64,000 nucleotides of DNA from Lineus longissimus (Eukaryota > Nemertea > Pilidiophora > Heteronemertea > Lineidae). The number at the start of each line of letters is the position of its first letter. Position 1 is the first letter of the stretch. Position numbers and translations under genes: made by a program. The stretch covers positions 18,553,501 through 18,617,500 of the forward strand of contig NC_088308.1 in assembly GCF_910592395.1 (NCBI RefSeq), written 5' to 3'. This document shows positions 46,940 to 59,100 of the stretch, in pieces. The notes beneath the pieces were generated by a model, which did no database searches, had not been told where the DNA came from, and was given only the letters and a program-made list of their open reading frames with translations.

Positions 46940-48980
46940 TACTCGAGTTTTGTTGATCAAAGACCAGTTCTGAATAATCAGAATTTTTATACACATGGTT
47001 GTTCGAAATCATGATGCATGTTCAACTTGGATAATAGATGGTTAAGCTAAACTGAGTTGGCCATTGGCCATTACCGGTACGTCAATGTTCCAGCTTGGCC
47101 TTTGTTTTAATTTAATAATAATATATCGACCAAATCTTCGAATTGAGACCCTTTGCTTGTTTGCTATACATTAACTGAAGTCGGAGATCACGCCTCCTTA
47201 TTACTGTCCCGCTGCCACAATGGCGTTCTTACGAGAAAAGGTTGACCTCAGTACTGAATAGACAATGCACTGAGAGAGAGAAAAAATTGGGTACTGTTAA
47301 ATGTACTGTGAACACAATGAGGCGGTTCCTTTGCCCTCCCAGTCCTATTTGTATAGAATCGAGAAAGTACGACAGTTTTCATGTTTTCAAAGCATTTTTC
47401 CTTGTGAAAACCATATTTCTGAATGACGCAATCATATGGAAGAGCAAGCTTACATGTGTAGAACATGTAACAGATAAGGATACGAACATTCCTTATTGTC
47501 TTGTTCTTTTTGCAACATTGTATTGATTTACTAATTAAGATTGGTATTTCTGAATGATGCAATCATATGGAAGAGCAAGCTACATGTGTAGAACATGTAA
47601 CTGAGATAAGGATACGAACATTCCTTATTGTCTTGTTCTTTTTGCAACATTGTATTGATTTACTAATTAAGCTTGGTCCAAACTATCATCACCGTGAGTT
47701 AAGATGAAAATCGCACAGTAATTGGTGTCGCAAAAACAACGTTGGAAAATTGTTCCTCAACCTCTAAATCAGGCCAATGGCTACAACTAATCAAGGACAT
47801 TTGAAAAACTGAAATTGATTTGTTTATATTACCGCGTGATGGCATCCTTCCGAAGGTATGAGATAGGCCGTCCTCATGGTGGCTGCAGGATATCATGTCG
47901 GGGCCCTATGTCCGTAGCTTTCCCTCAGTCCAGAGAGTCCCTTTGGAGTTGGATTGTCATTATAGTCCATTAGAAGATTGTCAGTATGGTCTATTAGAAT
48001 GACGGACATTTAGGTGTCCAATCGATCCACACAGCAAACACGTTCCCTTCGTGATCTTAGCGAAAGTTCTCCTTGAATTGGTCTGTCAAGGCATCGTTTG
48101 CTGAACTGTGGTTCGTCACTCCTGCACATGGATATTCCTCAGCGCAACCATTCGATCCACTGAATCCACTCGAATCTCAATTGTCTGCCTGTATCTGTGA
48201 GCGACTGGAAAACAAAATTTAAGGTTACTCCATTTTTCTACGATCATTAATGCACTTGTGCCATTGAGCCTTTCATTCAGTTTCATCAAATTCACCAGAA
48301 TCACAACCCTTAAATCCTACACCGTTCGTTATAAACGAGAAGTTTGTAATTGAATTTGAAATTTCCACCAATTGCACAAATATGTACTAAATATAGATTT
48401 CAGCACTGGCACTGCCGCTGTAAATACAAATACCAGAAGCACCCAGTTTCAGCAAACTCGTATGCATAATAACATTGTGTATAACTGCAATTCTATTTTT
48501 CAGGACCACCAGCAATTACGAACAGCGTACCCCTTAAGCTATAAAGCCCTCACTCAGCCCCTTATCTCATCGCATCTCGACATCTTGTCTGTCCCAAAGT
48601 ACAATTTGCAAGTTTCAGGTTTCTAGTCTTGATATCAACAATGGTTGAGATTGTCACCCTACTTTTAACTCTTACCCCAGTCCATGCGGAGAGCTTTCAG
48701 TGGAACTGGAACTCAGATTAGCTGCTCAATCAGCACTACAACCTGAGCATTGTCAACCGGTGAGCCCGGTTTCACAACGGCTTGTCAAGAGACCGAAACC
48801 ACTGCACAACTGCGGCTATTTTACTTTTATTTTTGACACAGTTTGTGTTTAGTAGGAGCGATGCAGTGACAAAACCATGGATGGAAAATCTAATAGCCTG
48901 TCTATTTTCAGTGCAGCCAAAGAACATAAGGAATATTTATTGGCATACCCTGTAAATACATTTTAGGGCTGGGTTTGTTC
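46940..48980. other. Stretch without a recognised gene
   Basis: Contains a ~137-bp direct duplication: 47405-47535 and 47543-47670 both read CAATCATATGGAAGAGCAAG through TTGATTTACTAATTAAG. No coding exon could be supported. Confidence 0.6.
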
Positions 48981-49008
48981 AGTTTCTTGAGTACATGTAT
49001 GTTATATG

Positions 49009-49194
49009 CAGGTCCAAGGTTTCCCAATCGACGTGCGAAATCTCCCTGAAGTTGCTGAAGTCTTCAAGCAATATGGGGGTATCGTTAGCATAGCGCATCT
49101 CCGCCCAAATAATAAGGTTGATCAAAACAAGGCAGCTGAAGCCGGTTTTTCAAAAATCATCGCTAGTTTCTGGAAGGGGTTGGATGTTGTTTAA
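49009..49194 (+). CDS. Candidate terminal exon, unknown protein
   Basis: After a TTATATGCAG acceptor the frame reads VQGFPIDVRNLPEVAEVFKQ, YGGIVSIAHLRPNNKVDQNK, then AAEAGFSKIIASFWKGLDVV and a stop. Composition is clearly protein-like (alternating hydrophobic and charged residues, C-terminal helix), but I cannot name the family and saw no upstream exon. It could also be a pseudo-exon. Confidence 0.35.
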   Translation, partial: QVQGFPIDVRNLPEVAEVFKQYGGIVSIAHLRPNNKVDQNKAAEAGFSKIIASFWKGLDVV

Positions 49195-50450
49195 GAAATG
49201 TGTTCTTTTCTTAATTTTCTAAAAGCCTTTACCGACGACCACAACACTATACTACTTTACACTTGATTTGCAATTCAATTTCAAACTGAGGTTGCTTGTG
49301 CAGTTGGAAGATAAAATCCACCATTTTGCGACTCTACTTTACTCAGGTAATAAAACGAACTCGGCTCATGGCGTGTTCACCCATATATTGTCTTGTCATC
49401 TGTTTATATTTACCATATATGCTTTGGATTCCTTCGTCATCCAAAATCTTTGAGAGTCACATCTACCATAGCACGAATTGTAGATCTTGGTGAAGTGGTT
49501 GGATCTTCTCGACAGCCATCATCTCAATCTGCAGATAACAGGAAAAATACATTTAAGGACCTATATCTCAAAATGAATAGATTGAAACCAAAAGATTTAT
49601 TTTTTTTCCTTTGGGTGAGATGGTTGTCACTTTAAGTGTCAGGTTTCGTTTTTATAAACTTTCTGGCTTCACTTTTTAGCTCACCTTTCAGGGGAGCTTA
49701 TACGATACCAATTTTATTTGTCGAAGTCAGAGTCTTCAGTTTTTGTCATAATAAGGGGGTAGAGGGTTCACAGAAAAGAAATAATTTCTTTTGGCTTCAG
49801 TCTGTTTCGGATGATTCCTAAGTATATATGTTGACATTAGTTTCAATGTCACTCTTCTTTTTTAATCATTCTTCTCTGATCGACTCCTAATTACTTGGTC
49901 GTCAATGTTCAGATCAAAATTTCAGCTTTAAAACCCTCTTCGCTCTACAAAAAAAAATGTGCAAGTTGGCAACCACTGTAAAAGTTAAAATACTCTACGT
50001 TTGTTTTATTTTGACTGATAACGTAACAATGACCACGATGTCACTGCAAGCATCTAGTGACAGTGTCAGTAAGGCTTTTTGTATGAAAATATGCCTCGAT
50101 TAAAGTTACCAATGACTGCGTCCTCCTTCAGACAGCGATCGACTTTCATCTCTGCAACATCACTCCGCAGTACATAGAGGGTTACAATATTATATGGAAT
50201 ATTTTAATCCACCATGCTTATGTCTGATATTACTAATAACCATACATAAAATCTAACTCGGATTTGTCCAAATAATCTAGATCATCAGGTGGTGTCACTC
50301 GGGATAAAAGTTCATGACTTGGCCACCAGGATGCAGGTTCGGAGACGTGAAAAATGATTTTGTTCTCTCCATCACAGCTGGTTGGACAGTTATGAGGTTT
50401 GTTTCATGAGTAGATATAACATTAACCAGGACTAAGTGATACCCACCCTG
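49195..50450. other. Stretch without a recognised gene
   Basis: A plus-strand frame 49393-49635 holds a plausible segment (ARIVDLGEVVGSSRQPSSQS) but no splice context that decides it. Nothing else seen. Confidence 0.4.
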
Positions 50451-50566
50451 TAGACTGCAACAACGTCTTTTGTGTCCCTTGTCCTTGTGTCCCTCGTCCT
50501 TGTGTCCCTTGTCCTTGTGGCCCTGGACCTTGTGGCCCTTGTACAATGTTGGATTGGGCTGCCTAA
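50449..50566 (-). CDS. Candidate Gly/Gln-repeat exon
   Basis: Between TTCTTTTTAG and GTGGGT the frame reads AAQSNIVQGPQGPGPQGQGT then QGRGTQGQGTQKTLLQST. A 15-bp DNA repeat (GGACAAGGGACACAA) underlies a GTQGQ pentapeptide pattern. It might be an exon of an unrecognised minus-strand gene with the candidates at 51.1, 52.7 and 53.4 kb; a second frame (GHKDKGHKDEGHKD) is also open. Confidence 0.3.
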
Positions 50567-51085
50567 AAAGAATCATATTTTTTGTTGAGGGGTTTATCTA
50601 ATTTCTGAGTCTTTCTACTGCATGCTGCATTCACACTGAATCCAACTTAAAACTGTATTCCAGGGAGCACTCTCCAGAATACGAATTGGCTACACCAGTG
50701 CAACTCTTGCAGCGTATTGTAGTAACGTGCCTTTCGCGGATGAATGTCCCAGCCCTTTGTTGTGATTTGAAGATAATCAAGTCAGGAACAAGGTAGTGTG
50801 CATGCCCCCTGCCAATAGACTGGTTTAATATGTATTAACGCCCACACTACATGTTTCAATGAGAATCAGTTAATGCGATTTCAATAAACCACAATTAATT
50901 GTATATTGGAATCAAATTGGTTGAAGCGGTTTCAAAACAGTATGAACAGAATTGAGTGTGGCACCTCAATACGTATAAAAGTTGAAATTGTACGTCAGAT
51001 TAATACTTTTTTCAGAGTTATTTTAATTTCTTTGTAATGTTTCTTTTATTCCAGATGTAACTGAGGACTTAGTGATGCTTACCCT

Positions 51086-51164
51086 GTATGGCTCCAACAT
51101 TGGCAGCAACATATTCTTGCGGTCCATCCAGTGTCTTCTCGGCTGACGAGTTGGAGGCCGGCTC
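51086..51164 (-). CDS. Candidate acidic exon
   Basis: The minus frame reads DGDEEGEPASNSSAEKTLDG then PQEYVAANVGAIQ before a GGTAAGC donor. The 5' border is uncertain. CTGGATGGACCGCAAGAATA resembles TTGGATGAACCGCAAGATGA of the exon at 52.67 kb, so these may be duplicated exons. Confidence 0.3.
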
Positions 51165-52668
51165 TCCTTCTTCATCGCCGTCTTGTCGATTTCAGGGGGT
51201 GTATATTATTAGCTTTGTGAGGCACAAGGAGGTTAAGAACACTGTTGTTATCCAAAGAGCCCAATGTCTTCGTCAATAGTACTAAACTGGTTTAGCACAA
51301 GTACCACACGGACACGCCTGACATTTCGTCCGACGAAATTCCGCAGGCTAACAACAGGTCTCAACCCCAGTCATTCCATCCCCCTCGAGATCAGGTAGGG
51401 GATCGCTGGCCAGCTATTGCTTACTATTGTCAACAGTCGTAAGACTTATCCCGCCAACACTCTAAAACAAGGGGACCAATTGAATGACTAGCGACACGCA
51501 ACCGTTTATTGCCCCCATCAATCAACCACAATGACTCAAGGGGAACACGTACTTTGAACCTAAGTCCATGTCATCACCGTCGAAACTTAGATGAGGACCG
51601 TGGAACAAAGTGGCAAGCATGCCTGGGACCCAGCCACCGCGCTTTGGACATGAGATGAGATAGACTCAAGTCGCCAGTCACGATAACCAAATACACCAAG
51701 CGTATAGCTTGAATCGAACCCGATCTATCATTGTCATTGGTCACCTGGCCTGGCCTGGACAACTGAAAGCTGAATAGGTTAAAAAAGATGATAAGCAGGA
51801 ACCAAAAGAATAACGACTATAATAGCTAGATAAGTACGATAGCTAGATAACTACGATAACTACTCTAACAACTACAATAATGACACTAGCTACCAAATGA
51901 GCAAGTTAGTGATCAGACACACTTCCAACTCTCACAACAGTCACCATAGTCTCCCCCCCCCCCCCCCACACGACCTCCCGCACCCTTTTCCTATCCGGTC
52001 TCAAACACACACACACGCACACACACATCATATACTGTGGTTATGACTTTTGAACAATCCACTCGCATGAATTGCTGATGGAGGCGTCACTGTCAATCTA
52101 TATATCAATCATGCTCAAAACTTGGTGTACATTTTTGTGCATTTTATAAAATATTCTTGGTATAAAAAATGGCAAAATACAGACAAGATGGTTCTAAATC
52201 CTTGCTCTCTCAGGAAAGTGCATATGAAAAGGTCCTCGCAATTGGGATAAAAGTTGTATGTGATTTGTGATATTTTTTGAATTTCAGTATTAGTTCATAT
52301 ACCTCATTGATAAGGCTTGGTCAATGAAAACCGTTCGACTTGCTTACTGGTTTGTTATATCTTTCACTAGTCATACTTACAATATTCAACTCTTAGTGCA
52401 TTGGCTTCTATCAGTTTTTACCACGTGATATTGCTTTGAAACCGAAGCACTGAATCCAGGGAAATCTGCCATGAGCGTTGTCAGTTAATTCTTTAGCTTG
52501 CTGGCAGATTGCTGTAACTAAGAGTGACACATTTGGGGACTGACTTTTCACTTGTGGCCTTCAAAAGTGTTGTTTTACTATTTTATTCTGATATCGTTTA
52601 AAAAGATTTGACAGTGGCATCTCAATCAACAATTTGGGCAAGTTGTTACTTGATGCATACCCTTCATC

Positions 52669-52726
52669 AAATCATCTTGCGGTTCATCCAAAAATCTTCG
52701 GTTGCAATTGCGGACAAGGTTTGTGG
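52669..52726 (-). CDS. Candidate duplicated exon 1
   Basis: Between ATCATTACAG and GTATGC the frame reads ATNLVRNCNRRFLDEPQDDL then MK. The exon start and its upstream intron (GATAAATTGG.ACAAATGC) recur at 53.4 kb. Confidence 0.35.
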
Positions 52727-52982
52727 CATCTGTAATGATAAATTGGAACAAATGCATAATGCACTATTACAGCAATTCTAGTGTTTTAAGTAATAGTCAT
52801 GAAATTACTGCCTAAATATGATGCTGAAATACATAATTTTTAGTCATGAATTACGTTTCGTTCATGGAATTGATGGACTTTATTCTTTTTATTCCATACA
52901 AAGTTGCCATTCTTACGACTTGAGTGATAACAAGGACTCGTACAATTTTGGGAATTAGGGCGTTGAGATTTGTGTTGGGGAA

Positions 52983-53042
52983 GGGTTAGGGTTTGAGTTA
53001 GTGCCAGGAGGAAGGGTTAGGGTCTGGGTTAGGGTTAGGATT
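52983..53042 (+). repeat. Degenerate interstitial telomere-like repeat
   Basis: Contains GGGTTAGGGTTTGAGTTAG and GGGTTAGGGTCTGGGTTAGG, an irregular TTAGGG-type tract. Confidence 0.65.
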
Positions 53043-53387
53043 AAGACATAAAAGTGAATATGACTGTCGTAAGAATAGCCAGTAGTTTGTATGTAAATCC
53101 AATGGGACCATCAGAACAACAGCTGCGGGCTTGTACTTATGTAAACGATGTGAGCTAGTTCATTTCTCAAAACTCGTGATCAGCCCAGAGATGGCATCAC
53201 TGCTTCAAATATGGTCTCCTGATTTAGTGACCCGATTGTACTCTCCAGTTTTTTTGCGCCAAAGCATGGAAATTCTAATATCTTTTGTCATTTCACATCG
53301 GCACCTCTTAACCAATTGGAAAGTCGGAATCTAATAGTATATTATACATACCGACATGTAACCCTTCACCTTGCAAACCATACCAGC

Positions 53388-53430
53388 GAGAATCTTTCGT
53401 TGCAATTGCGGACAAGGTATGCTTCATCTG
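53388..53430 (-). CDS. Candidate duplicated exon 2
   Basis: After ATCATTTCAG the frame reads EAYLVRNCNERFSL before GTATGG. It shares LVRNCN.RF and its flanking intron with the exon at 52.67 kb. Beyond the donor the frame closes at TGA. Confidence 0.3.
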
Positions 53431-53494
53431 AAATGATAAATTGGCACAAATGCATAGTTCCAAATTTCTTAAGTTGACAGCAAATCCTAAATGT

Positions 53495-53875
53495 AAAATT
53501 CATAACTGCAAAAATCTGAACTGTAAAAATCCGAACAGCAAAAATCCGAAAGGGAAAAATCCCAAAAATGTTCAGGTACGGTAGGTAAAAATCCGAAAAT
53601 TTATAAAATTTTTCAGAATCTTTTTCTTAATATTTTTCCTACTTTTTATCTATTTTGGTATATGTTTGTTCCATTTTTTTCAACAAAATGTGTTTTTTCC
53701 TGTTAGATTTAGTTTAAAAATTAATAAATAATGTTTTTTTCAATTTGTTTTCAAATTGGTAAAAAATTCTAAAATTAGGGATTTTTACCGTTAGAATTTT
53801 TTACCGTTGGTGATTTTTACCATTGGAATTTTTACCATAAGGATTTTTTACTGTTAGGATTTTTAACGCGTACCA
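53495..53875. repeat. Inverted pair of short A/T-rich arrays
   Basis: The left side has about five units of AAAAATCCGAACAGC-type sequence (53510-53600). The right side has their inverse, GGATTTTTACCGTTA-type units (53775-53870), around a T/A-rich centre. It could fold back and may be a small mobile element. Confidence 0.6.
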
Positions 53876-54959
53876 TTATGATTGGGTTGACTTGACCAAC
53901 CTATCAAGGTCACAGGGTTCAATTTTCATTATTTCACCTGCTGGTGGTATGTTTTGTCATTATTCAATTGAGATGGTTCTTATTTGGTTTAAGGGTGGAT
54001 AAAAGTGCCCTCTATGTGTACGCCAAATTTCGGCAAGATCAAAATTCAAATATGGCCGTAATCACTGAAATTTCATATTTTATATATATCGAAAATTGAT
54101 GCTTGGCAGTTCGTGTTTTGGTTTTAGTATGATGACTGGTCATACTGCCATTGTGCCTTTCGGCAACCCTTAAAATGGTTCTTGGATGTAGATTCTTTCT
54201 CTTTATTGAAAAATACAAGGTGAAAATACAAAGACAAGTTGCCCTCTTCAAAAATCCATTAGACCTACAAAAACTAAAACATGAATAACGTCAAGATTCA
54301 GTTAGACAGAAGGTGATACCCACCTTGTAGAAGATTTGTGCTAAACACAAGTAATTTTGCTATTTCGGATGTTGAAAAAAGTCAAAATTCGAGCAAAACC
54401 ATGTGCACCTTGCTGCAATGAATGTTCAGCCTGCACGACACACTCGAAGCCAAAGCAAGCATTGGAAGGCATAAAATGTGACAGGTAGTGGTTTTATGTA
54501 ACACTCCCACACATTCTTTCAAGGTTGGCAATGTCTTTTGTCGCTCTAAACAATCAAACAAAGGTGTCAGCTGGCCATGGCTAATCCAAGTTGGTAATGT
54601 CATAAGGAATAAATAAGTGACCAGTTTGATTTGAGTGGGACTGCATGATTTGAAAATAGTATAGGGTGTTAATCAATAATTGGTAGTGGTAATGTTGAAT
54701 ATTTTTTCGTATATAATTGGTTTTTTTCCTAAAACAGTTTCTTGCAATAAAAACCAAAAGTAAATCATGATGTGGTTGGTTTGATATTTGTTTGCTTGCA
54801 GACTTTTCACTTGATTTTATTGATTGGGGGTAAAATGATGAATATGAGAAATTTATGAACATTTGGGGGGGGGGGGGCAATGAAAAATGATAGCCGGTCA
54901 GGGATCAACGGTCTCTTAAAAAGGAGACAGAAATGAGAGACTATATGTGATTTATTTCA

Positions 54960-55815
54960 GTCAAATCTCAAGTTAATGTGGTCATCTAGAGCTGGGATGA
55001 ATTAATATTGGCGATAAATAAACCAGAGTTCACATTGAATAGTCTAACTCTAGCATGTATCCATCATTCCCCTGATTACTGAAATAATTTGCGATCACAT
55101 TGAATCTCCAGCTTGAAGCCATCCTTCAGATCACCACATTAACTTGAGTTCCCATTGAATGGTTCATCACCAGTATCAATCCACATCCCTCAGACAACCA
55201 CATTAACTTGAGTTCCCATTGAATGGTTCATCACCAGTATCAATCCACATCCCTCAGACAACCACATTAACTTGAGTTTCCATTCAATGGTTCATCACCA
55301 GTATGAATCCATATCCCTCAGAATGACCACATTAACTTGAGTTCCCATTGAATGGTTCGATCATCACCAGTATGAACCCACATCCCTCAGAGGACCAAAT
55401 TATCTTGAGTTCTCATTGAATGGTTTATCACCAATATGAATCCAAATCCCTCAGATGATCACATTATCTTGAGCTCCCAGTGAATGGTTTATCACCAGCA
55501 TGAATCCACATCCCATTGACTGGTTCGATCATCACCAGTATGAACCCACATCTCTCAGAGGACCAAATTATCTTGAGTTCTCATTGAATGGTTTATCACC
55601 AATATGAATCCAAATCCCTCAGATGATCACATTATCTTGAGCTCCCATTGAATGGTTTATCACCAGCATGAATCCCCCCCCACACCCCCCCCCCCCCCCC
55701 CCCCGATGACCACATCAACTTGAGTTCCCGTTAAATTGTTTATCGCCAGTACAAATCCTTACCTCTAGTTAGCATTGAATGGTTTGTTACCAGTATGAAG
55801 CCACATCCCTCAGAT
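54960..55815 (-). repeat. 64-bp minisatellite array, ~13 copies
   Basis: Units spaced 64 bp (GTTCCCATTGAATGGTTCAT at 55148 and 55212). On the minus strand each unit reads ATTCATACTGGTGATAAACC then ATTCAATGGGAACTCAAG. The array includes a long C run at about 55674-55704. The same family, in the other orientation, surrounds the LINE at 35.3-36.5 kb. The minus-strand unit encodes a zinc-finger-linker-like IHTGDKPF, but the period is not a multiple of three and in-frame stops occur. Confidence 0.88.
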
Positions 55816-56100
55816 GACCACATGAACTGAAACATGTCTCGAATCTGGCCTGCAGCTTATCAAACTCCCATATATTTGATATACTTTTGGCACATTGCCA
55901 TTGTCAATTGCCGCTTGCCCGAATGGCAAACTCGCCCCAGTGCTGAAATTAAAAAAATTGTAAGGAACGAAATCAGCGCCTCTAGTGTCAAGATAGCAGT
56001 CTTGCGCATGTTGAAAAATCCTTGCGTCTATTTTTGTGTACCAGGTCAAGGGTAACATGCGCAAGAGCAATCTTGTCACATGATACGCACAACATGCACA

Positions 56101-56194
56101 ATGGCAGACGATCCAAATTTCATTTTTGTTTTCTTTACAGTCTCGTGCTGTATTTGGCTGCAATGCATTCCGGTTTCCTGCCAAGAAAGCGCAA
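56101..56194 (+). CDS. SCPEP1: SCPEP1-like exon 1, signal peptide
   Basis: 94 nt, ending GCAA|GTAAGT in phase 1. Hydrophobic core FIFVFFTVSCCIWL followed by PVSCQESA. Confidence 0.88.
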
Positions 56195-59100
56195 GTAAGT
56201 TTGTCGGAGGATCAATCACGGTTTCTCAAGTTTCATAAAATCTAAAGCTGCAGTTGGCACGTACCATTCAGACAAGCAAATCACTTAATCACTCAGTTAG
56301 GCCAGAGTCTTTCTATACAATTGTATAGAAAGACTCTGGTTAGGCCTATGGATGAAATAGGCTATTATTATTGTATGTCATGTGTGTAGGCCTAGGCCTA
56401 CTAATTGTAATCATAATCAATGTAGGCCTATGCATGTATCATTGTATGTGGTCACACACTGAGCGATGAGACAGTTATCTGCGTGTACACATGTAACATT
56501 AGACTTAGTGTATATTGTGTGATAATAATATGTAAAGTCACAGACTTAGTGAGCCCTCTTCTGGCTTTATGTCGAGGGAGCTCCCCCGAACCCCCCTAGG
56601 ATAGCTGAAGTTTTTTGTTTTGGTAGGACTGTCACTTGATATCAGTAGTGATCGATCTATGTGCACTATTATGCAGTAGCACACATCACATGCTGTCATA
56701 AGTCATGTGCATCTTTGAATGGGAAAAACTCGGGCTCTGCGTATTCAAAGGAATCTGGCATCGACCGCATAGCATTGAATTGATACTCCACTGCACCCTC
56801 TGCCTCTGCCTGGTTCTGTTGTTGAGTGGCGTGAGGAGATTAATCCATCTATCTACCGTTAGTGATAATGATGTAAACACTAGAGCTTCATGTTTTAATC
56901 CCCTTTTATCAAGTGCCATCATAGACATGAAGGCACCACACAGTGATCTTTTTCAATTTCAGAGCTAAATGTTGATGAGGACAATAATGAACGTTTGTTC
57001 ACATTGGCCTATCAAGTACAAACTTACAATTTAACAAAGTGAACAATTAACACTCCTTTATCTTAAACGTAGATGTAAACATGTAAATGTACCAACTGAT
57101 GGGCTGGACCAGCTGGCCAGCTGCACAGATACGTTGTAAGCATTTATTGTCTCTATAATTTCAGAGTATGGCTTTGACAAAACAGTCTATGCAGCGACTG
57201 AACCAAAACAGGCCTGGAACTATACAACAATCCGTCCTCATGCTCACATGTTCTGGTGGCTGTACTACACGACTGCTACTGAGGGTTACTTGAATAAACC
57301 ATTGGTCCTGTGGCTACAGGTTAGTGTTTTGAGGGTATGCTGTATGTTTTACAGCAAATTTCTCAGGAGATGAGGAATGTAGATCCTTGCCGCAGTGTAT
57401 AACTGATAAAAACGAAGAAGATGATGACAGAATTTTGTTCTGGTCTAATGTGGTGTGTCCTAGATCACAGTGAGGAATTGACAAGCAAGATTCCAAGAAA
57501 GTATATTTCTTGTGAAATGTATGATACTCCTTTAAGGATTTCGAATCAGTGTCACGTCACAATATGATGCAGAAGTTGAAACTTCTGGATTTTGTACCTG
57601 GATGTGCTTGTGCATAACAGACTGCCATATAATCGTACTCATTCATGCGTCAGTTGATGCCATGCCTCGTTACAAAAGGGCTCAGAAAGCGAGCACCTTG
57701 GCAAGTTCAAAGAAAAAAAGGCACACTTCAAATGGAAATTAATTAAGAAAACCTTGCCTTCGCGAAGGAAGAAATTTTCAGGGCACCAAGGCAGAGAGGG
57801 AGCATTTGTTTCCATTGACACTGTGGATTTTGAGCCCTGTTACACTTACCTTGGTATGATCCTTTTTCAGGGAGGGCCAGGTGCTTCGTCTACTGGATTT
57901 GGTAATTTCCAGGAAATTGGGCCACTTGATGTTGATTTGAACCACAGGACAACAAGCTGGGTAAGTAGGTCATTTGCAACAATATTTATAGATTTCTAGT
58001 TCTCGTGACATTTTTGAACAGAAAATTATTCAGACAGATGTAATCTCATTGTTTTGGAAATTACAGTCAGTGGAATCTATAAAAATAGTAATGGTTTATG
58101 ATACAGGGCTATGCTGAAGACCCACCCTGACAATGTTATCAAAAGTAAAAGCAAAATAAAGAACAGATACGAGAAAAACATAGAATTTTTCAATTTGTTC
58201 AATCACCTAAACATTGTCAAACTTTCAATATTCAGATTTCCAAGGCAAGCTTGTTATTTGTTGACAATCCGGTTGGAACCGGGTTCAGTTATGTGGATGA
58301 GGACTCAGCATACACCACCAATGTTAGTATGATCGCTGATGATCTTGTGCTACTCATGAGGCAGTTGATGACGGTGGATATACCTCACTTTCAGGTCGGT
58401 AAAGTTTGTGCAAGGTGGTATTTGGTAGTTTTGGCTCGGGAAGAAAAGATTGGTTTCTTTCTCTTAGTCATAAATTTAAAGGCAAAATTGCTATACAATA
58501 CTGTGAAAAACATGATTGCTGTTTGAATTACTATCTGGAAAGCCCTGTGTGGACTATGCACATGGGTTACATAGTCATCCTTAGTAAAAGCTCATTTGGA
58601 TACCAGAGCTAAAGTTTGTTTGAATATTTTTTCAGACCATTCCATTTTACATCTTTTCTGAGTCATATGGAGGAAAAATGACAGCAGCTTTTAGCAAGGC
58701 TTTGCATCATGTAAGTATATTGTGACTCAGATTAAGGCCGATGAACCTTTTATATAAGGGATCATGAGGGCTGTCCTGGCATGTGCTCTCTGGTACCGAG
58801 GATCTTAGTTATATCTCACTCAGTTAACAGCCAGGGATATCCTTGCCTCCAGAGCGATGCCACATATTTATAGAGGATTCGTGGGGCAATTCTGCATAGC
58901 AGACCAGAAGTGTTACCCACTGTCCAGTGTGGCACCTGAAAAGTCTGTGGAGTCAGCTGTTTAAAGAACACTCTTCAAATCTTTAAATCCTTGCAAAACA
59001 AGCCCCTGAACTGTTCAGGTTAAAATACATCATGATCCATGATAATATTTGTGATTTCAGGCTGTGTGGGCGACTGGGCTTCCATGCAACTTCAAGGGTC

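Noticed and set aside
54581-54880. 99-codon minus frame
   Set aside because: A/T-rich chance frame starting in a poly-G tract; no domain or splice support.
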